A stretch of 64,000 nt of DNA from Acinetobacter baumannii (GCF_016508585.1 NZ_JADVOP010000015.1:30806-94805); one strand, 5' to 3'; numbered from the stretch's first letter, positions 23,844 through 33,954 are shown. Numbers and translations: made by a program. The notes: generated from the sequence alone by a model not told the origin.

Positions 23844-24860
23844 ATGACTATTAACAAAAACCTTGAAGCCATTAGTAATCCAAGAATCAGCGTAGCACCG
23901 ATGATGGATTGGACAACTCGCGACTATCGTTTTTTTGCCCGTTTATTTAATCCCAATATCATTCTATACACAGAAATGGTCACAACAGGGGCTATTATCC
24001 ATGGTGGGGCAAATCGCCATTTGGATTACAACCATGAAGAGCATCCGATTGTATTACAACTTGGCGGATCAAACCCAAAAGAACTCGCAACTTGTACCAA
24101 GATGGCGCAAGACTGGGGCTATGATGAAGTCAACTTAAATGTGGGCTGCCCAAGTGACCGTGTGCAAAATAATAAAATTGGTGCATGTTTGATGGCTGAA
24201 CCGGATTTGGTTGCTGAATGCATAGCTGAAATGCGTCACGCAGTTGATATTCCAGTCACCGTAAAACATCGAATCGGCATTGACGACATGCAATCCTATG
24301 AAGAAATGCTGCATTTTGTCGATACTGTTGCAAAAACTGGATGCAATAATTTTATCGTTCATGCCCGCATTGCTCTGCTACAAGGTTTATCTCCAAAAGA
24401 AAACCGAGATATTCCTCCACTGCGTTATGAAGATGTCTATCGCTTAAAGCAAGATCGCCCTGAGTTGCTGATCGAAATCAATGGTGGGGTTAAAACCTTT
24501 GCTGAAACTCAAGCACATTTAAAACATGTCGATGGCGTCATGATCGGTCGTGAGGCTTATCATAATCCTTATCTATTAGCGGAACTGGGACAGCTTTGGA
24601 ATTTAGATCTGCCTGATCGTTTTGAGATTATCGACCAAATGTTGCCTTATATTGCTCAACGGATGCAGGAGGGTGCACCACTGTCGATTATTACTCGTCA
24701 CATTCTTGGATTATTTCAAAACCTGCCAGGTGCACGTAAATGGCGTCAAGCTTTAAGTGGTGGCAATGCCAAAACTTTTGCCGATGTCGAAACTGCTATT
24801 GTGAATATTAAAGAAGCAATGAAACGAACTGAAGATTATATTCGAGAACAGTCTGTTTAA
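23844..24860 (+). CDS. dusA: tRNA-dihydrouridine synthase A
   Basis: 338 aa flavoenzyme that reduces U20/U20a in the D-loop of tRNAs. Seen: the N-terminal VAPMMDWTTRDYR, the conserved NLNVGCPSDRVQNNKIGACLM with the catalytic Cys, KHRIGID, and EINGGVKT plus GVMIGREAYHNP for FMN phosphate binding. Length is normal. The first about 20 codons precede the conserved region and were probably supplied by the inserted island, since dusA 5' ends are the target of the adjacent integrase class. It converges on a LysR gene through a shared terminator. Confidence 0.95.
   Translation: MTINKNLEAISNPRISVAPMMDWTTRDYRFFARLFNPNIILYTEMVTTGAIIHGGANRHLDYNHEEHPIVLQLGGSNPKELATCTKMAQDWGYDEVNLNVGCPSDRVQNNKIGACLMAEPDLVAECIAEMRHAVDIPVTVKHRIGIDDMQSYEEMLHFVDTVAKTGCNNFIVHARIALLQGLSPKENRDIPPLRYEDVYRLKQDRPELLIEINGGVKTFAETQAHLKHVDGVMIGREAYHNPYLLAELGQLWNLDLPDRFEIIDQMLPYIAQRMQEGAPLSIITRHILGLFQNLPGARKWRQALSGGNAKTFADVETAIVNIKEAMKRTEDYIREQSV
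23894..23916. other. Probable attR core within dusA 5' end
   Basis: AGCACCGATGATGGATTGG and the next bases encode the invariant APMMDWT of DusA. Integrases of the dusA-associated family use this codon stretch as their attachment core. The second copy is expected beyond the left edge of the window; no convincing copy was noticed elsewhere in the window by eye. Confidence 0.55.
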
Positions 24861-24896
24861 ATTCACTGATCTCAATAGCCAACAGACTCAGTCAAA

Positions 24897-24931
24897 AAAA
24901 AACGATATGCATTTACAGCCTATCGTTTTTT
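24897..24931. terminator. Bidirectional terminator between dusA and the LysR gene
   Basis: AAAAAACGATA (24897-24907) and TATCGTTTTTT (24921-24931) pair perfectly. T-runs occur on both strands, and the genes on each side end toward it. Confidence 0.85.
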
Positions 24932-24939
24932 ATCGAGGT

Positions 24940-25836
24940 TCAATGTTGAAAGCATATCGCTAATTCTTTTGCGCATTTCACTACTGCATCATCCGCATGA
25001 CTGTTCCATGCCATAAAGACATCAGAGCGTGCATGCTCAACATCCAAAGCAATCAATCTAACCTGCTCTGGTAATATATTTTTGAATTCGGCAGGAACGA
25101 TACAGATACCTATGTTTGCTGCAACCAATTGCAGTTGCGACACTTTTCGAGATTGAATTCTGGCTTTCCGAGGTGCAAAACCTGCACTCAGGCAAATATT
25201 AGCAACCAGATAACTCAGCCCACCTCGTTCTGCATGAGGCGTTGATACAAAGGTTTCATGTCTTAATTGCTGAATTTTAACTGTGCTTTTTTCCGCTACA
25301 GGGTGGTGTTGATGGACAGCAACATATAAGGGTTCATCATATAATTGAGTGACGATTAAGCCATCCAAACTATTTAAAATAGGGGGACGAAAAAATCCAA
25401 TATCAATGTTACCTTTTATCAATTCAAGCACTTGATCTTCAGAAGACATATTATTGATTTCAAAATTAATATTGTGATGTCTGGCGACATGATCAAACAA
25501 CTGTATTTTTTCCAAACTCATCGTAATGGTACTTGAATGCGCAATCTTAATTAGGCGGTGTTGCCCTTTAGCAATATCTTTAGCGTTTTCAATAATATGA
25601 TTTAAGTTGAGTAGGTTATTTTTAACTTGGGAATAAAAGAACTGCCCTGCTTTGGTCAGCTTTATTTTCTTATCACCACGATCTAAAATTTCGAAACCAA
25701 CTTCTTCTTCCAAAAGCTTCATTTGCCGACTTAACGCAGATTGGGCAATAAACAACTTTTCTGCAGCAGCAATAAATCCACCTTCTTCAACAATTTTAAT
25801 CAGATAATGGAATTGTTTGAGTGTTGCCATATTCAT
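24940..25836 (-). CDS. LysR-family transcriptional regulator
   Basis: 298 aa. N-terminal winged helix-turn-helix (about 3-62, with FIAAAEKLFIAQSALSRQMK), linker helix, then a two-lobed effector domain from about residue 92 (RLIKIAHSSTITMSLEKI, CIVPAEF). The effector is unknown. It is divergent from a 45-residue lipoprotein-like ORF with 96 bases between them, the region where a LysR regulator normally binds. Repeated TTAGATCA boxes are present there (25849-25885). Confidence 0.9.
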   Translation of the reverse strand: MNMATLKQFHYLIKIVEEGGFIAAAEKLFIAQSALSRQMKLLEEEVGFEILDRGDKKIKLTKAGQFFYSQVKNNLLNLNHIIENAKDIAKGQHRLIKIAHSSTITMSLEKIQLFDHVARHHNINFEINNMSSEDQVLELIKGNIDIGFFRPPILNSLDGLIVTQLYDEPLYVAVHQHHPVAEKSTVKIQQLRHETFVSTPHAERGGLSYLVANICLSAGFAPRKARIQSRKVSQLQLVAANIGICIVPAEFKNILPEQVRLIALDVEHARSDVFMAWNSHADDAVVKCAKELAICFQH

Positions 25837-25932
25837 CTCAATATTAGATCAATCATTCTTTTTTCTATATTAGATTAGATCAACAAACTTCACTAGACTG
25901 AATTTAAAAGTAAGCGTCCAGGAAGAAAGGCA

Positions 25933-26070
25933 ATGAGTATCTCTAAACAAATCTTGATTTTTATCAGTATCATTGGTGCGTTTCTTTTATTGAGTTGCTA
26001 TGACCGTTTCATCACTCAGCAAACAGGAAAAGAGATTAAACAATCAACGTTTATTGAGTCGCAGGATTGA
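25933..26070 (+). CDS. 45-aa lipoprotein-like peptide divergent from LysR
   Basis: ATG 25933 follows CAGGAAGAAAGGCA, a good ribosome site. The product MSISKQILIFISIIGAFLLL continues to SCYDRFITQQTGKEIKQ and ends after 45 residues. The hydrophobic start followed by LLSC suggests a short lipoprotein or membrane peptide. Nothing resembling it was recognised, and it could be a truncated gene. About 220 bases of apparently non-coding DNA follow. Confidence 0.5.
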   Translation: MSISKQILIFISIIGAFLLLSCYDRFITQQTGKEIKQSTFIESQD

Positions 26071-26290
26071 ACAGATCTGGCACATTGAACGAGTAACAAC
26101 AAGGGCTGGTTTTTTTAACCACAATCATGTATTAAAAATAAACCCGCTATAGGCTGAACAGCATTCCGAACTGATCTCATTCAACTTAGAGGGATAAACC
26201 ACATTGATGGCTATTCAGGTAGTTTCGTATTAGGAATGCTGCTTTATAAACGGGTACGGAATTTTACGAGAGAATATTTTTCTATATTGG

Positions 26291-26761
26291 TCAAACATTC
26301 GGTTTTATTTTTTTTAGGTCATATTGATAGGCAATATATCTGCCAGCAAGATCATCACTGACAGAATGATTATGTTTAAAATAGACTTTGATCATACATG
26401 TCTGTAAGTCATTTAGTGCAAAGACTTTAATACGTTCAAGATATTGTGTCTGCTGTTGAATACTCACCTTCCAGTCGAATAATTGGTTTATTTTTTGAAA
26501 CTCGGCTTGTGCACTGGCTTGCTGTATATTCTTAAAGTTACATGTCTTTATCGCATTATGAGGATATTGGGTACTTGACCAAATCAGCACGGTTCTTATA
26601 TCACTCAAGGCTTTTCGTGCTTCATTCAATTGATTGACTGCTTGAACGTGGCGAACCGTTGAATAACAACCGTAACCCACTCCAACTACAATCAAAATGA
26701 ACAATATGAGCGGGCTAAGATTAAAGTGTAAACGATTCCCCATAGAAACATGTTTATTCAA
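26291..26761 (-). CDS. Membrane-anchored hypothetical protein, 156 aa
   Basis: One N-terminal membrane helix (about 16-34, LILFILIVVGVGYGCY) followed by a periplasmic helical domain (RKALSDIRTVLIWSS, FQKINQLFDWKVS) with two Cys (TCNF, TCMIKV) that could bond. The build resembles minor pilin-like or sensor-type small envelope proteins, but no family is recognised. An internal ATG at 26743 is an alternative start. It is downstream of a broken DUF695 gene in the same direction. Confidence 0.6.
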   Translation of the reverse strand: MNKHVSMGNRLHFNLSPLILFILIVVGVGYGCYSTVRHVQAVNQLNEARKALSDIRTVLIWSSTQYPHNAIKTCNFKNIQQASAQAEFQKINQLFDWKVSIQQQTQYLERIKVFALNDLQTCMIKVYFKHNHSVSDDLAGRYIAYQYDLKKIKPNV

Positions 26762-26824
26762 TATCCATATATCAATTGAAGCTAAATCTACTGTGATTCG
26801 AATGGCATCAGATAAGTTCCGAAT

Positions 26825-27926
26825 CTATCGACCAAATTTATTTAGGCAGCGCCAATATTTATCCTTAAAGATACTGACCTCAATTTCAAAATCGTTGCTA
26901 TATTTTTCAATAATTTGATCAATTACTTTGGACGGTTTTCGAAAATCCTTAGCGGCAAAATACATGGTTCTTAAATGATTTCCAGTTTCACGACCAATAT
27001 TTAAATAACCATCAACGTCTTTTAGCTCAGCCAATAATGCTTGTTCTATATGTTCAAGTTGTTCATATTGTTTTGAAGGCGGCATACCGCTCGAGTTTTG
27101 ACCATCATAGGTGATTTCAATAATCATCATCCATGGATGCGACGCTTTTTGATCCCAATCCAGCAAAGTACTGTTTAAAACTGCAATCAGGGGTAAGCCC
27201 TCATTCGTTTCCCCTTGCAGGCTGATATATTCATCTTCATCTGTATTCGTTCGGATAACTTTGTCTAAACGAGAAATTTCACTCGTTTTTAAAATTAAAA
27301 TATTTTTTAAACTCTCCATCGGCATCAATTCTTTTTCAGCATCCTGTCGACAGCGTATTGAAACCTGATCCAATTTAGTGATTGAATCGTATTCGCCTAA
27401 ATAATTGTCTAAAAAAATATAAACTGCTTGTAAAAACTCGGCTTTTTGCTCTTCATTATATTGATCATGCACGACAACGAGGTCAATTTCATCAGGGTAT
27501 CCATCATGATCTCTCAGATAAAAAGATAAAGTTTCTTGACTAAATTCATGACCGTGCATAGCAATACTGGTCTGGTGAATATCGCTGGCAGGTTTCAGTG
27601 CGGTAAATTTCCAACCTGCAATTTCAGGGGCAGCAGCCACCAACAAAGATAATATTGGAAATCACACCATCTGGCGTCAAGATCAGCTCAGCAGTCTCTT
27701 GATCGAACATTCCTGTTAGGAAAAAAATCCCAGCATGAACCTTTTCCAATTCAGGAGACAATTGATCAAAGAAATCTTTTTGAATGGTGTCTTGATTCAT
27801 TTCATCAACCACTCGATGAAAATGCTGTTGATGCTGCTGAAACCATTGCCAAAATTCAGCATAACGGTTTTGATTGTTTTGTATCTGTTGTTGTTGTTTT
27901 CCAAACAATTTCTTAAAAAAACTCAT
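26825..27926 (-). pseudogene. DUF695-type gene split by a frameshift
   Basis: Two overlapping frames appear to be one protein. The first (27926 to 27624, 100 aa) starts MSFFKKLFGKQQQQIQ and reaches DGVISNIIF before leaving frame into VGGCCP and a stop. The second (27646 to 26825) lacks an ATG and continues naturally with LVAAAPEIAGWKF, the segment expected next in DUF695 proteins, through FSQETLSFYLRDHDG to a DUF695-like C-terminus. Removing one base near 27640-27650 would restore about 365 residues. No stop occurs in either half beyond that point. This is a recent mutation, a sequencing error or, less likely, programmed frameshifting. Function of the family is unknown. Confidence 0.75.
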
Positions 27927-28024
27927 TTTGATTATTCTCTTTTATTGCTGATGAATCAGGTTAATTTAACCGAATTCATCTGTTTTTTAAATGTACTGAA
28001 GCAACAATTAAGACAGCTTAAGCA

Positions 28025-28807
28025 TTACTTTTCAGGTTGTAGACGGTCCAATTTTTTTAATACTTCTGCAACCGCAACCATTGCAAAACTGGATGTCACG
28101 ACAACAGCTGATCCATAACCGCCACAGCGCAGACCTGCACTGGCACATACGTCTGCGCTAGAAAATGGATTATCTATTGAATAAATACAGGTAATACCAA
28201 ATTTTTCTTTGGGTTTCTTACAAATACCTTTGGCACGTAACTGGCTACGTAGTTTTGCCAGCATCGGGTCTTGCTCTGTCTTAGACAAATCAGCTACACG
28301 AATCTTTAAAGGGTCCAGTTTTCCACCCGCTCCACCGGAAACAATCAACGGGATTTTATTAAAACGGCAATGTAACATCAGTACAAACTTTGCTTTAACA
28401 TCGTCGATACAATCTAAAATAATATCAGGTGTCTTTTCTAAGATTTCCTTGATATTTTCAGGACTTAGATAATCATCTATCAAATTGATCTTGATCCGTG
28501 GATTGATTGAACGGCAGCGTTCAGCCATGACTTCAATCTTTTCCATCCCTAGAGTTGAACTCATCGCGGGCAATTGACGGTTGATATTTGAAGCGGCAAC
28601 AGCATCCATATCAACAAGGGTGAGTTCACCCACCCCCGTTCTGGCTAAGGCTTCCACAGCCCATGAACCCACTCCACCGATCCCAATCACCATCACATGA
28701 CTTTTTTCATAATGACTAAACGCATCGTCTCCATAAATCTTGGCAACACCGGCAAAACGGCGTTCATATTCATCATCAGTAGAATGGTCAGTCATGTTTG
28801 GCATCAA
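28025..28807 (-). CDS. tcdA: tRNA threonylcarbamoyladenosine dehydratase
   Basis: 260 aa E1-like enzyme (ThiF/MoeB fold) that cyclises t6A37 to ct6A in ANN-decoding tRNAs using ATP. Seen: ERRFAGVAKIYG at the N-terminus, the ATP loop VMVIGIGGVGSWAVEALAR, LVDMDAV, SNINRQLPA with the Arg finger, and DCIDDVKAK. An internal start at 28795 is possible. It was formerly called csdL or ygdL. It stands as a single gene between the DUF695 remnant and acnA. Confidence 0.9.
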   Translation of the reverse strand: MMPNMTDHSTDDEYERRFAGVAKIYGDDAFSHYEKSHVMVIGIGGVGSWAVEALARTGVGELTLVDMDAVAASNINRQLPAMSSTLGMEKIEVMAERCRSINPRIKINLIDDYLSPENIKEILEKTPDIILDCIDDVKAKFVLMLHCRFNKIPLIVSGGAGGKLDPLKIRVADLSKTEQDPMLAKLRSQLRAKGICKKPKEKFGITCIYSIDNPFSSADVCASAGLRCGGYGSAVVVTSSFAMVAVAEVLKKLDRLQPEK

Positions 28808-28865
28808 CTCTAAAATACCGCACTATTTTACTCATTTATCAGCAATGTGTCTTGCATGGACGCAA

Positions 28866-28896
28866 TAAAAAAAGCCCTGTACTGTATACAGGGCTT
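28866..28896 (-). terminator. Rho-independent terminator of acnA
   Basis: AAGCCCTGTA (28872-28881) pairs with TACAGGGCTT (28887-28896). On the minus strand the stem is followed by a run of T. It lies 35 bases past the acnA stop. Confidence 0.88.
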
Positions 28897-28930
28897 GGAG
28901 AACCGATATAAAACCTGAGGAATAGCTTAA

Positions 28931-31687
28931 CTAAGATGCGATTAAATTACGCAGTACATAATGCAAGATCCCGCCTGCTTTAAAGTATTCCACTTCATTC
29001 AATGTATCAATACGGCATAACACTTTGAAACGATCTTGTGATCCATCTGCACGTTTAACCTCAACCTCTAAAGTTTGATGAGGTTGTATATCATCAGATA
29101 AACCATAAATAGACAGCTGTTCATGTCCGGTTAAATTTAATGATTGGCGGGTCTGTCCATCGACAAACTGCAAGGGCAGTACCCCCATTCCTACTAGATT
29201 TGAACGATGAATTCGCTCAAAACTTTCGGTAATGACCGCCTTTACTCCCAAAAGATTGGTGCCTTTCGCCGCCCAGTCTCGTGAAGAACCCGTACCGTAC
29301 TCTTTACCGGCAATGATCACCAGTGGGGTGGCTTCTTGCTGATACTTCATAGCAGCATCATAGATCGCCAGTTTTTCACCGGTTGGGATATACAGCGTGT
29401 TGCCGCCTTCTTCACCATTCAACATTTCATTTTTGATACGAATATTGGCGAATGTGCCTCGCATCATCACTTCATGATTCCCGCGGCGTGAGCCATATGA
29501 GTTGAAGTCTTTTTGATCCACGCCCTGCGCTTGTAAATAACGCCCCGCTGGACTGTCCTTTTTAATATTCCCTGCCGGTGAGATATGGTCTGTGGTGACT
29601 GAGTCGCCTAAAACAGCCAAGATATTAGCATTGAGAATGTCTTGAATCGGTTTTGGCGGCTGATCAATTCCTTCAAAGAACGGTGGATGACGGATATAAG
29701 TCGATCGTTCATCCCATTCATAAGTTTCAGAGTCAGGAATCTGAATCGCCTGCCATTTCTTATCGCCATCAAATACCGCAGCATATTCTTTATGGAACAT
29801 CTGTGTATTCACTTTTTGGAGTACAGCATCAATCTCTGTCTGTGTCGGCCAAATATCTTTTAGATAGACTGACTGCCCCTGTGAATCAACGCCCAGTGCT
29901 GTAGTGGTAATATCATGACGTATGTTACCGAATAATCCGAAGGCAACCACCAACGGTGGAGAAGCCAACCAATTGGTTTTTACCAGAGGATGTACACGGC
30001 CTTCAAAATTTCGGTTTCCTGAAAGTACCGATGCGACATTCAGGTCATAGCACTGAATCGCATCTTCTATAGGCTGAGGCAATGGTCCAGAGTTACCAAT
30101 GCAGGTGGTACAGCCATAACCCACAAGGTTATAGCCCAATTGATCCAGATAAGACAGTAATCCTGCTGCTTCTAAATAATCCGTAACGACTTTGGAACCC
30201 GGTGCTAAAGAACTTTTGACCCACGGCTTACGCTGTAAGCCTTTTTCTATGGCTTTTTTTGCCAATAAGCCCGCTGCCAGCATTACACTTGGATTCGATG
30301 TATTGGTACATGAAGTAATTGCAGAAATAACCACATCACCATCGGTCAATGGATACCGTTGACCATCAATGACACAATGCGGTTCTTCATTTTGTAATGC
30401 AGACTGTTTAGAATCGATGGCTGCGCCAGCCCCCCCTTCATTCACCAAGCGTTCTTTCTCAATTTTGGCGGGTTTAAGATCTAATTCCATCAGTGCACTA
30501 AAGGTCTTTGGAATATCAGCCAATACCACACGGTCTTGTGGGCGCTTTGGTCCTGCAACACTGGCTTCAACCGTATTCATATCCAATGCCAAAGTATCGG
30601 TAAATACAGGCTCATCTCCTGCATTGCGCCATAACCCTTGTTCTTTACAGTAGGCTTCAACCAGTGCAATACGATCATCTTGACGACCCGTCAAGCGTAA
30701 ATAGCCAAGCGTGATTTCATCGATAGGGAAAAAGCCACAAGTTGCCCCATATTCAGGCGCCATATTGGCAATGGTTGCGCGGTCTGCCAATGGTAAATCT
30801 GCAAGCCCATCACCATAAAATTCAACAAATTTCCCGACTACACCTTTTTTACGCAGCATTTGAGTGATGGTCAGTACTAGGTCAGTTGCTGTGATTCCCT
30901 CACGTAATTTGCCTGTTAATTTAAAACCAATCACTTCAGGAATCAGCATCGAAATCGGTTGACCCAACATTGCGGCTTCGGCTTCAATACCTCCAACGCC
31001 CCAACCCAGAACACCTAAACCATTGATCATGGTGGTATGTGAGTCAGTCCCCACCAAGGTGTCCGGAAAAGCATACTGTTCTCCGTCACTTTCACCTAAC
31101 CATACAGCCTGTGCCAGATACTCTAGATTAACCTGATGACAGATCCCCGTACCCGGTGGGACAACGCTAAAATTATCAAAGGATGATTGCCCCCAACGCA
31201 AAAATTGATAACGTTCACCATTACGCTGCATTTCAATTTCAACATTTTCTTCAAAGGCTTGGTCTGTCCCAAAATGATCTACCATGACCGAATGGTCAAT
31301 CACCAAATCAACAGGTGATAAAGGATTAATTAAATTGGGATCTTTATGGGCAGCCTGAACAGCAGCACGCATCGCAGCCAAGTCAACAACTGCTGGAACT
31401 CCGGTAAAGTCCTGCATCAAGACCCGTGCTGGTCGATACTGGATTTCTTGATCTGAAGTTTTATCTTTCTGCCAATCGACAATAGCCTGAATGTCACTTC
31501 GCTTTACCGTGAGATCATCTTCAAATCTCAGTAAATTTTCCAACAGTACTTTGAGTGATTTCGGCAGTTTTGAAATATCACCTAATTCAGATTGGGCTTG
31601 TTTCAAACTAAAAATTTTATATGTTGCATTCCCAACATTTAAGTTGTGTAGAGAATTCAAACTATTTATACGACCATACTTTGCCAT
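28931..31687 (-). CDS. acnA: Aconitate hydratase A
   Basis: 918 aa [4Fe-4S] enzyme interconverting citrate and isocitrate in the TCA and glyoxylate cycles. The order is that of the AcnA/IRP family: DFTGVPAVVDLAAMR, DHSVMVDHFG, then GTDSHTTMINGLGVLGWGVGG. The cluster ligands follow: one Cys in SCTNTSNP (about 460) and two in GCTTCIGNSGPL (about 527-538). A swivelling C-terminal domain ends with YGTGSSRDWAAKG and SFERIHRSNLVGMGVLPLQF. Length is full, and its terminator is directly downstream. Confidence 0.96.
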   Translation of the reverse strand: MAKYGRINSLNSLHNLNVGNATYKIFSLKQAQSELGDISKLPKSLKVLLENLLRFEDDLTVKRSDIQAIVDWQKDKTSDQEIQYRPARVLMQDFTGVPAVVDLAAMRAAVQAAHKDPNLINPLSPVDLVIDHSVMVDHFGTDQAFEENVEIEMQRNGERYQFLRWGQSSFDNFSVVPPGTGICHQVNLEYLAQAVWLGESDGEQYAFPDTLVGTDSHTTMINGLGVLGWGVGGIEAEAAMLGQPISMLIPEVIGFKLTGKLREGITATDLVLTITQMLRKKGVVGKFVEFYGDGLADLPLADRATIANMAPEYGATCGFFPIDEITLGYLRLTGRQDDRIALVEAYCKEQGLWRNAGDEPVFTDTLALDMNTVEASVAGPKRPQDRVVLADIPKTFSALMELDLKPAKIEKERLVNEGGAGAAIDSKQSALQNEEPHCVIDGQRYPLTDGDVVISAITSCTNTSNPSVMLAAGLLAKKAIEKGLQRKPWVKSSLAPGSKVVTDYLEAAGLLSYLDQLGYNLVGYGCTTCIGNSGPLPQPIEDAIQCYDLNVASVLSGNRNFEGRVHPLVKTNWLASPPLVVAFGLFGNIRHDITTTALGVDSQGQSVYLKDIWPTQTEIDAVLQKVNTQMFHKEYAAVFDGDKKWQAIQIPDSETYEWDERSTYIRHPPFFEGIDQPPKPIQDILNANILAVLGDSVTTDHISPAGNIKKDSPAGRYLQAQGVDQKDFNSYGSRRGNHEVMMRGTFANIRIKNEMLNGEEGGNTLYIPTGEKLAIYDAAMKYQQEATPLVIIAGKEYGTGSSRDWAAKGTNLLGVKAVITESFERIHRSNLVGMGVLPLQFVDGQTRQSLNLTGHEQLSIYGLSDDIQPHQTLEVEVKRADGSQDRFKVLCRIDTLNEVEYFKAGGILHYVLRNLIAS

Positions 31688-31899
31688 TGAGTTAACCTCC
31701 AGCTTGGCGTTAATTTCTTATTGAGCTACTTGGAGTACTTCTTTCAATCTAAGACAAATATTTATTTTAGGTGTTGTGAATTGGTTATTTTTATTCAATT
31801 GAGTGAGATGCTAGGCTACGTCCAGTGACGTATGGTGATCCATTTACTCAAGATATTTTCAGCAAACATATGCCAAGTCATTGCGGACTTAAGTCCTTA

Positions 31900-32724
31900 T
31901 CAAACCTCATTCATCCTCAAACATGTCATGGAGTTGTTCCATAGAATATCTGCCAATAACGAAAGTTCCATGTTTAAGCTTTCTGCCAAACCTTGCAGAA
32001 CATAGGGTAAATTGACAGGCGTATTACGTGTTCGGTGTTGTGTAGATGTCTGACAGCACAAAGGCGTCATGTCTGGACAGTCTGTTTCTAGAACGAGATG
32101 TTCTGCTCCCACTGCCTGTACCACAGCATGGAGTTTTTTGGCATTTGGCTGAGTAATCTGTCCTGTGATCCCAATTTTAAATCCCAACTTGATCAATGCT
32201 TTGGCTTCTTCTACACCACCACTGAAAGCATGTGCAATTCCCCCATTTCGAAACTGATGTTGTTTCAACATCGTCAGAACATCGGCATGAGATTTACGGA
32301 TATGCAAAAGAATCGGCAGATCAAACTGTTGAGCAAGTTCAATCTGCGCTGAAAAGAATGCCTTTTGCTTTGCCAAAATTTCAGGCTGTTTATGTTGTCT
32401 CAAAAAAGTATCTAAACCGATTTCTCCAACAGCGATACACTGTTCTGTTTGGAGAATCTGTTCGAGTGCATCGAGATGTGCTGAATCATGCTGCTCAATA
32501 TAGAAAGGATGCAAACCCGGTGCCAAATGGCTGCGCGGTGCCTGTTCTAACTGGTTCAGTATGTAATGAGTATGAATCAATTCTTGAAAACGTGATTTTA
32601 AAAACCCGATTAAAACCAGATGTTCAACCCCAGCCAATTTTGCTTGATATGCCAACGTCTCCCGGTCCTGATCAAAATCCGGAACATCGAAATGCGTATG
32701 GGTATCAAACAGTCTCAATGACAT
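31900..32724 (-). CDS. TatD-family metal-dependent hydrolase
   Basis: 274 aa TIM-barrel nuclease/hydrolase. Metal ligands: His-x-His in FDTHTHFD (about 7-14), Glu in AVGEIGLDTF, His in LLHIRKSH, His in HAFSGGVEEA, and Asp in VLETDCPDM. The family includes 3'-5' DNases and D-aminoacyl-tRNA deacylase-like proteins. The start codon overlaps the end of the upstream lipoprotein gene by one base, so they are co-translated. Confidence 0.88.
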   Translation of the reverse strand: MSLRLFDTHTHFDVPDFDQDRETLAYQAKLAGVEHLVLIGFLKSRFQELIHTHYILNQLEQAPRSHLAPGLHPFYIEQHDSAHLDALEQILQTEQCIAVGEIGLDTFLRQHKQPEILAKQKAFFSAQIELAQQFDLPILLHIRKSHADVLTMLKQHQFRNGGIAHAFSGGVEEAKALIKLGFKIGITGQITQPNAKKLHAVVQAVGAEHLVLETDCPDMTPLCCQTSTQHRTRNTPVNLPYVLQGLAESLNMELSLLADILWNNSMTCLRMNEV

Positions 32725-33692
32725 TATGATTTCGCTTTGCTGTCAGCCGCCGGCGCAGAACTATTCGGTTGATCTACCTGCATTTGTGCCGGGAAATATT
32801 GCGGTTTTAATATCCCGTTTAATTGATCATAAGGAATGGTTAAACGAGGTAAACCCACCACATATGGACCAATATCATATTCACCATACTGCAAAATCAA
32901 ACCTTGTTTGCCCAGATAAAAATTATTGGATAATTGAAATTTCCAAACTTGCTCATACTCGCTCACATTATCCGCAAGTTTTGAATCAACAACCCAAGCT
33001 TTGAACGCATCATGTGCCAATTGTTCAAATTTAGCTTTTTGCTTTGTTTCAATAATTTGATCCAGTTGAACCTGTTTCTTGGTCAGCAAATCAAAATTAA
33101 AATAAGTTTGTGCAGATGATCCATGTGCTCCCCCCAAGTAGCTACTGCTATTTAATACAACCGTTGCTAAAGGCTTGTCCGAATTCAATATTTTAGGACT
33201 TAAACTAATCGTGATCTGACCACTTGCACCCAATGTCTTAAGTTCTTTATCCAGTGCCAAGAATGAGTTTGCATACGGTTGAACACGATCTTGCAATTGC
33301 TGAGTCGCTGTTTTATCTACATTTACTTCACTGGCTGAAGCTTGTGAACTGGCTTGCTGTTGATCGGCAACTTTTTTACTCAACTGTGCAATATCCAACA
33401 TTTTATCGAGATTATCCAAAATTGCTTGGTCAATCACTCGATCTACAAAAGGCTGGTTACTTTGCAGTCTTTCAATTGAAAATTCAGGACATGTTTTTCC
33501 ATCACACTCAGGTAAACTCAGTTTTAATTTCTCTCTATCGCCTTGTAACAGCAGTGAAGTATCTGCGACTTGTGATGCAGCAGCTTCATCTACTGTTGGC
33601 TCTACTTTTTTAGAGTCTGGTTTTTGACACGCTGCTAATCCCAAGGTGATTAACAAAATTGAAAGTGCTAAGGTATTTTTTTGATTCAACAT
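32724..33692 (-). CDS. Lipoprotein with DUF3298/RsiV-like domain
   Basis: 322 aa. Signal MLNQKNTLALSILLITLGLAAC with a lipobox. The LPECDGKTCPEFSIERL motif near residue 57 has two Cys. A C-terminal DUF3298-like fold is marked by SSYLGGAHGSSAQTYFNFD and LDQIIETKQK and ends with YDIGPYVVGLPRLTIPY. Many proteins of this kind are inhibitors or RsiV-like envelope sensors, but this one is a periplasmic lipoprotein with no sigma factor nearby. It is related to the next lipoprotein upstream. Confidence 0.78.
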   Translation of the reverse strand: MLNQKNTLALSILLITLGLAACQKPDSKKVEPTVDEAAASQVADTSLLLQGDREKLKLSLPECDGKTCPEFSIERLQSNQPFVDRVIDQAILDNLDKMLDIAQLSKKVADQQQASSQASASEVNVDKTATQQLQDRVQPYANSFLALDKELKTLGASGQITISLSPKILNSDKPLATVVLNSSSYLGGAHGSSAQTYFNFDLLTKKQVQLDQIIETKQKAKFEQLAHDAFKAWVVDSKLADNVSEYEQVWKFQLSNNFYLGKQGLILQYGEYDIGPYVVGLPRLTIPYDQLNGILKPQYFPAQMQVDQPNSSAPAADSKAKS

Positions 33693-33954
33693 TTCACAAA
33701 CCTATCCAACAATCCAAGCTCAGATTTTTTCAATATCTCTAAGGGATAGCCTATTCTTCTCTGTATCAATCCTCAATCAAAATTTGTATGAAAATTGAAG
33801 CGTTATTATCATTATCAATGTGCTGATTTAATGTTCAAACCCGGTCATCAATGCTGTATACAAACTCAAAGGAAAGTTCGCCTCATCGACAATTCAACAT
33901 CATGGAATAGTCGATAAAATTTAGTTTTACTGATCAGCTTTGCAGGCATCAAGA

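Noticed and set aside
26180..26350. Open stretch between the 45-aa peptide and the 156-aa gene
   Set aside because: It runs into the antisense of the next gene and lacks a start with a ribosome site.
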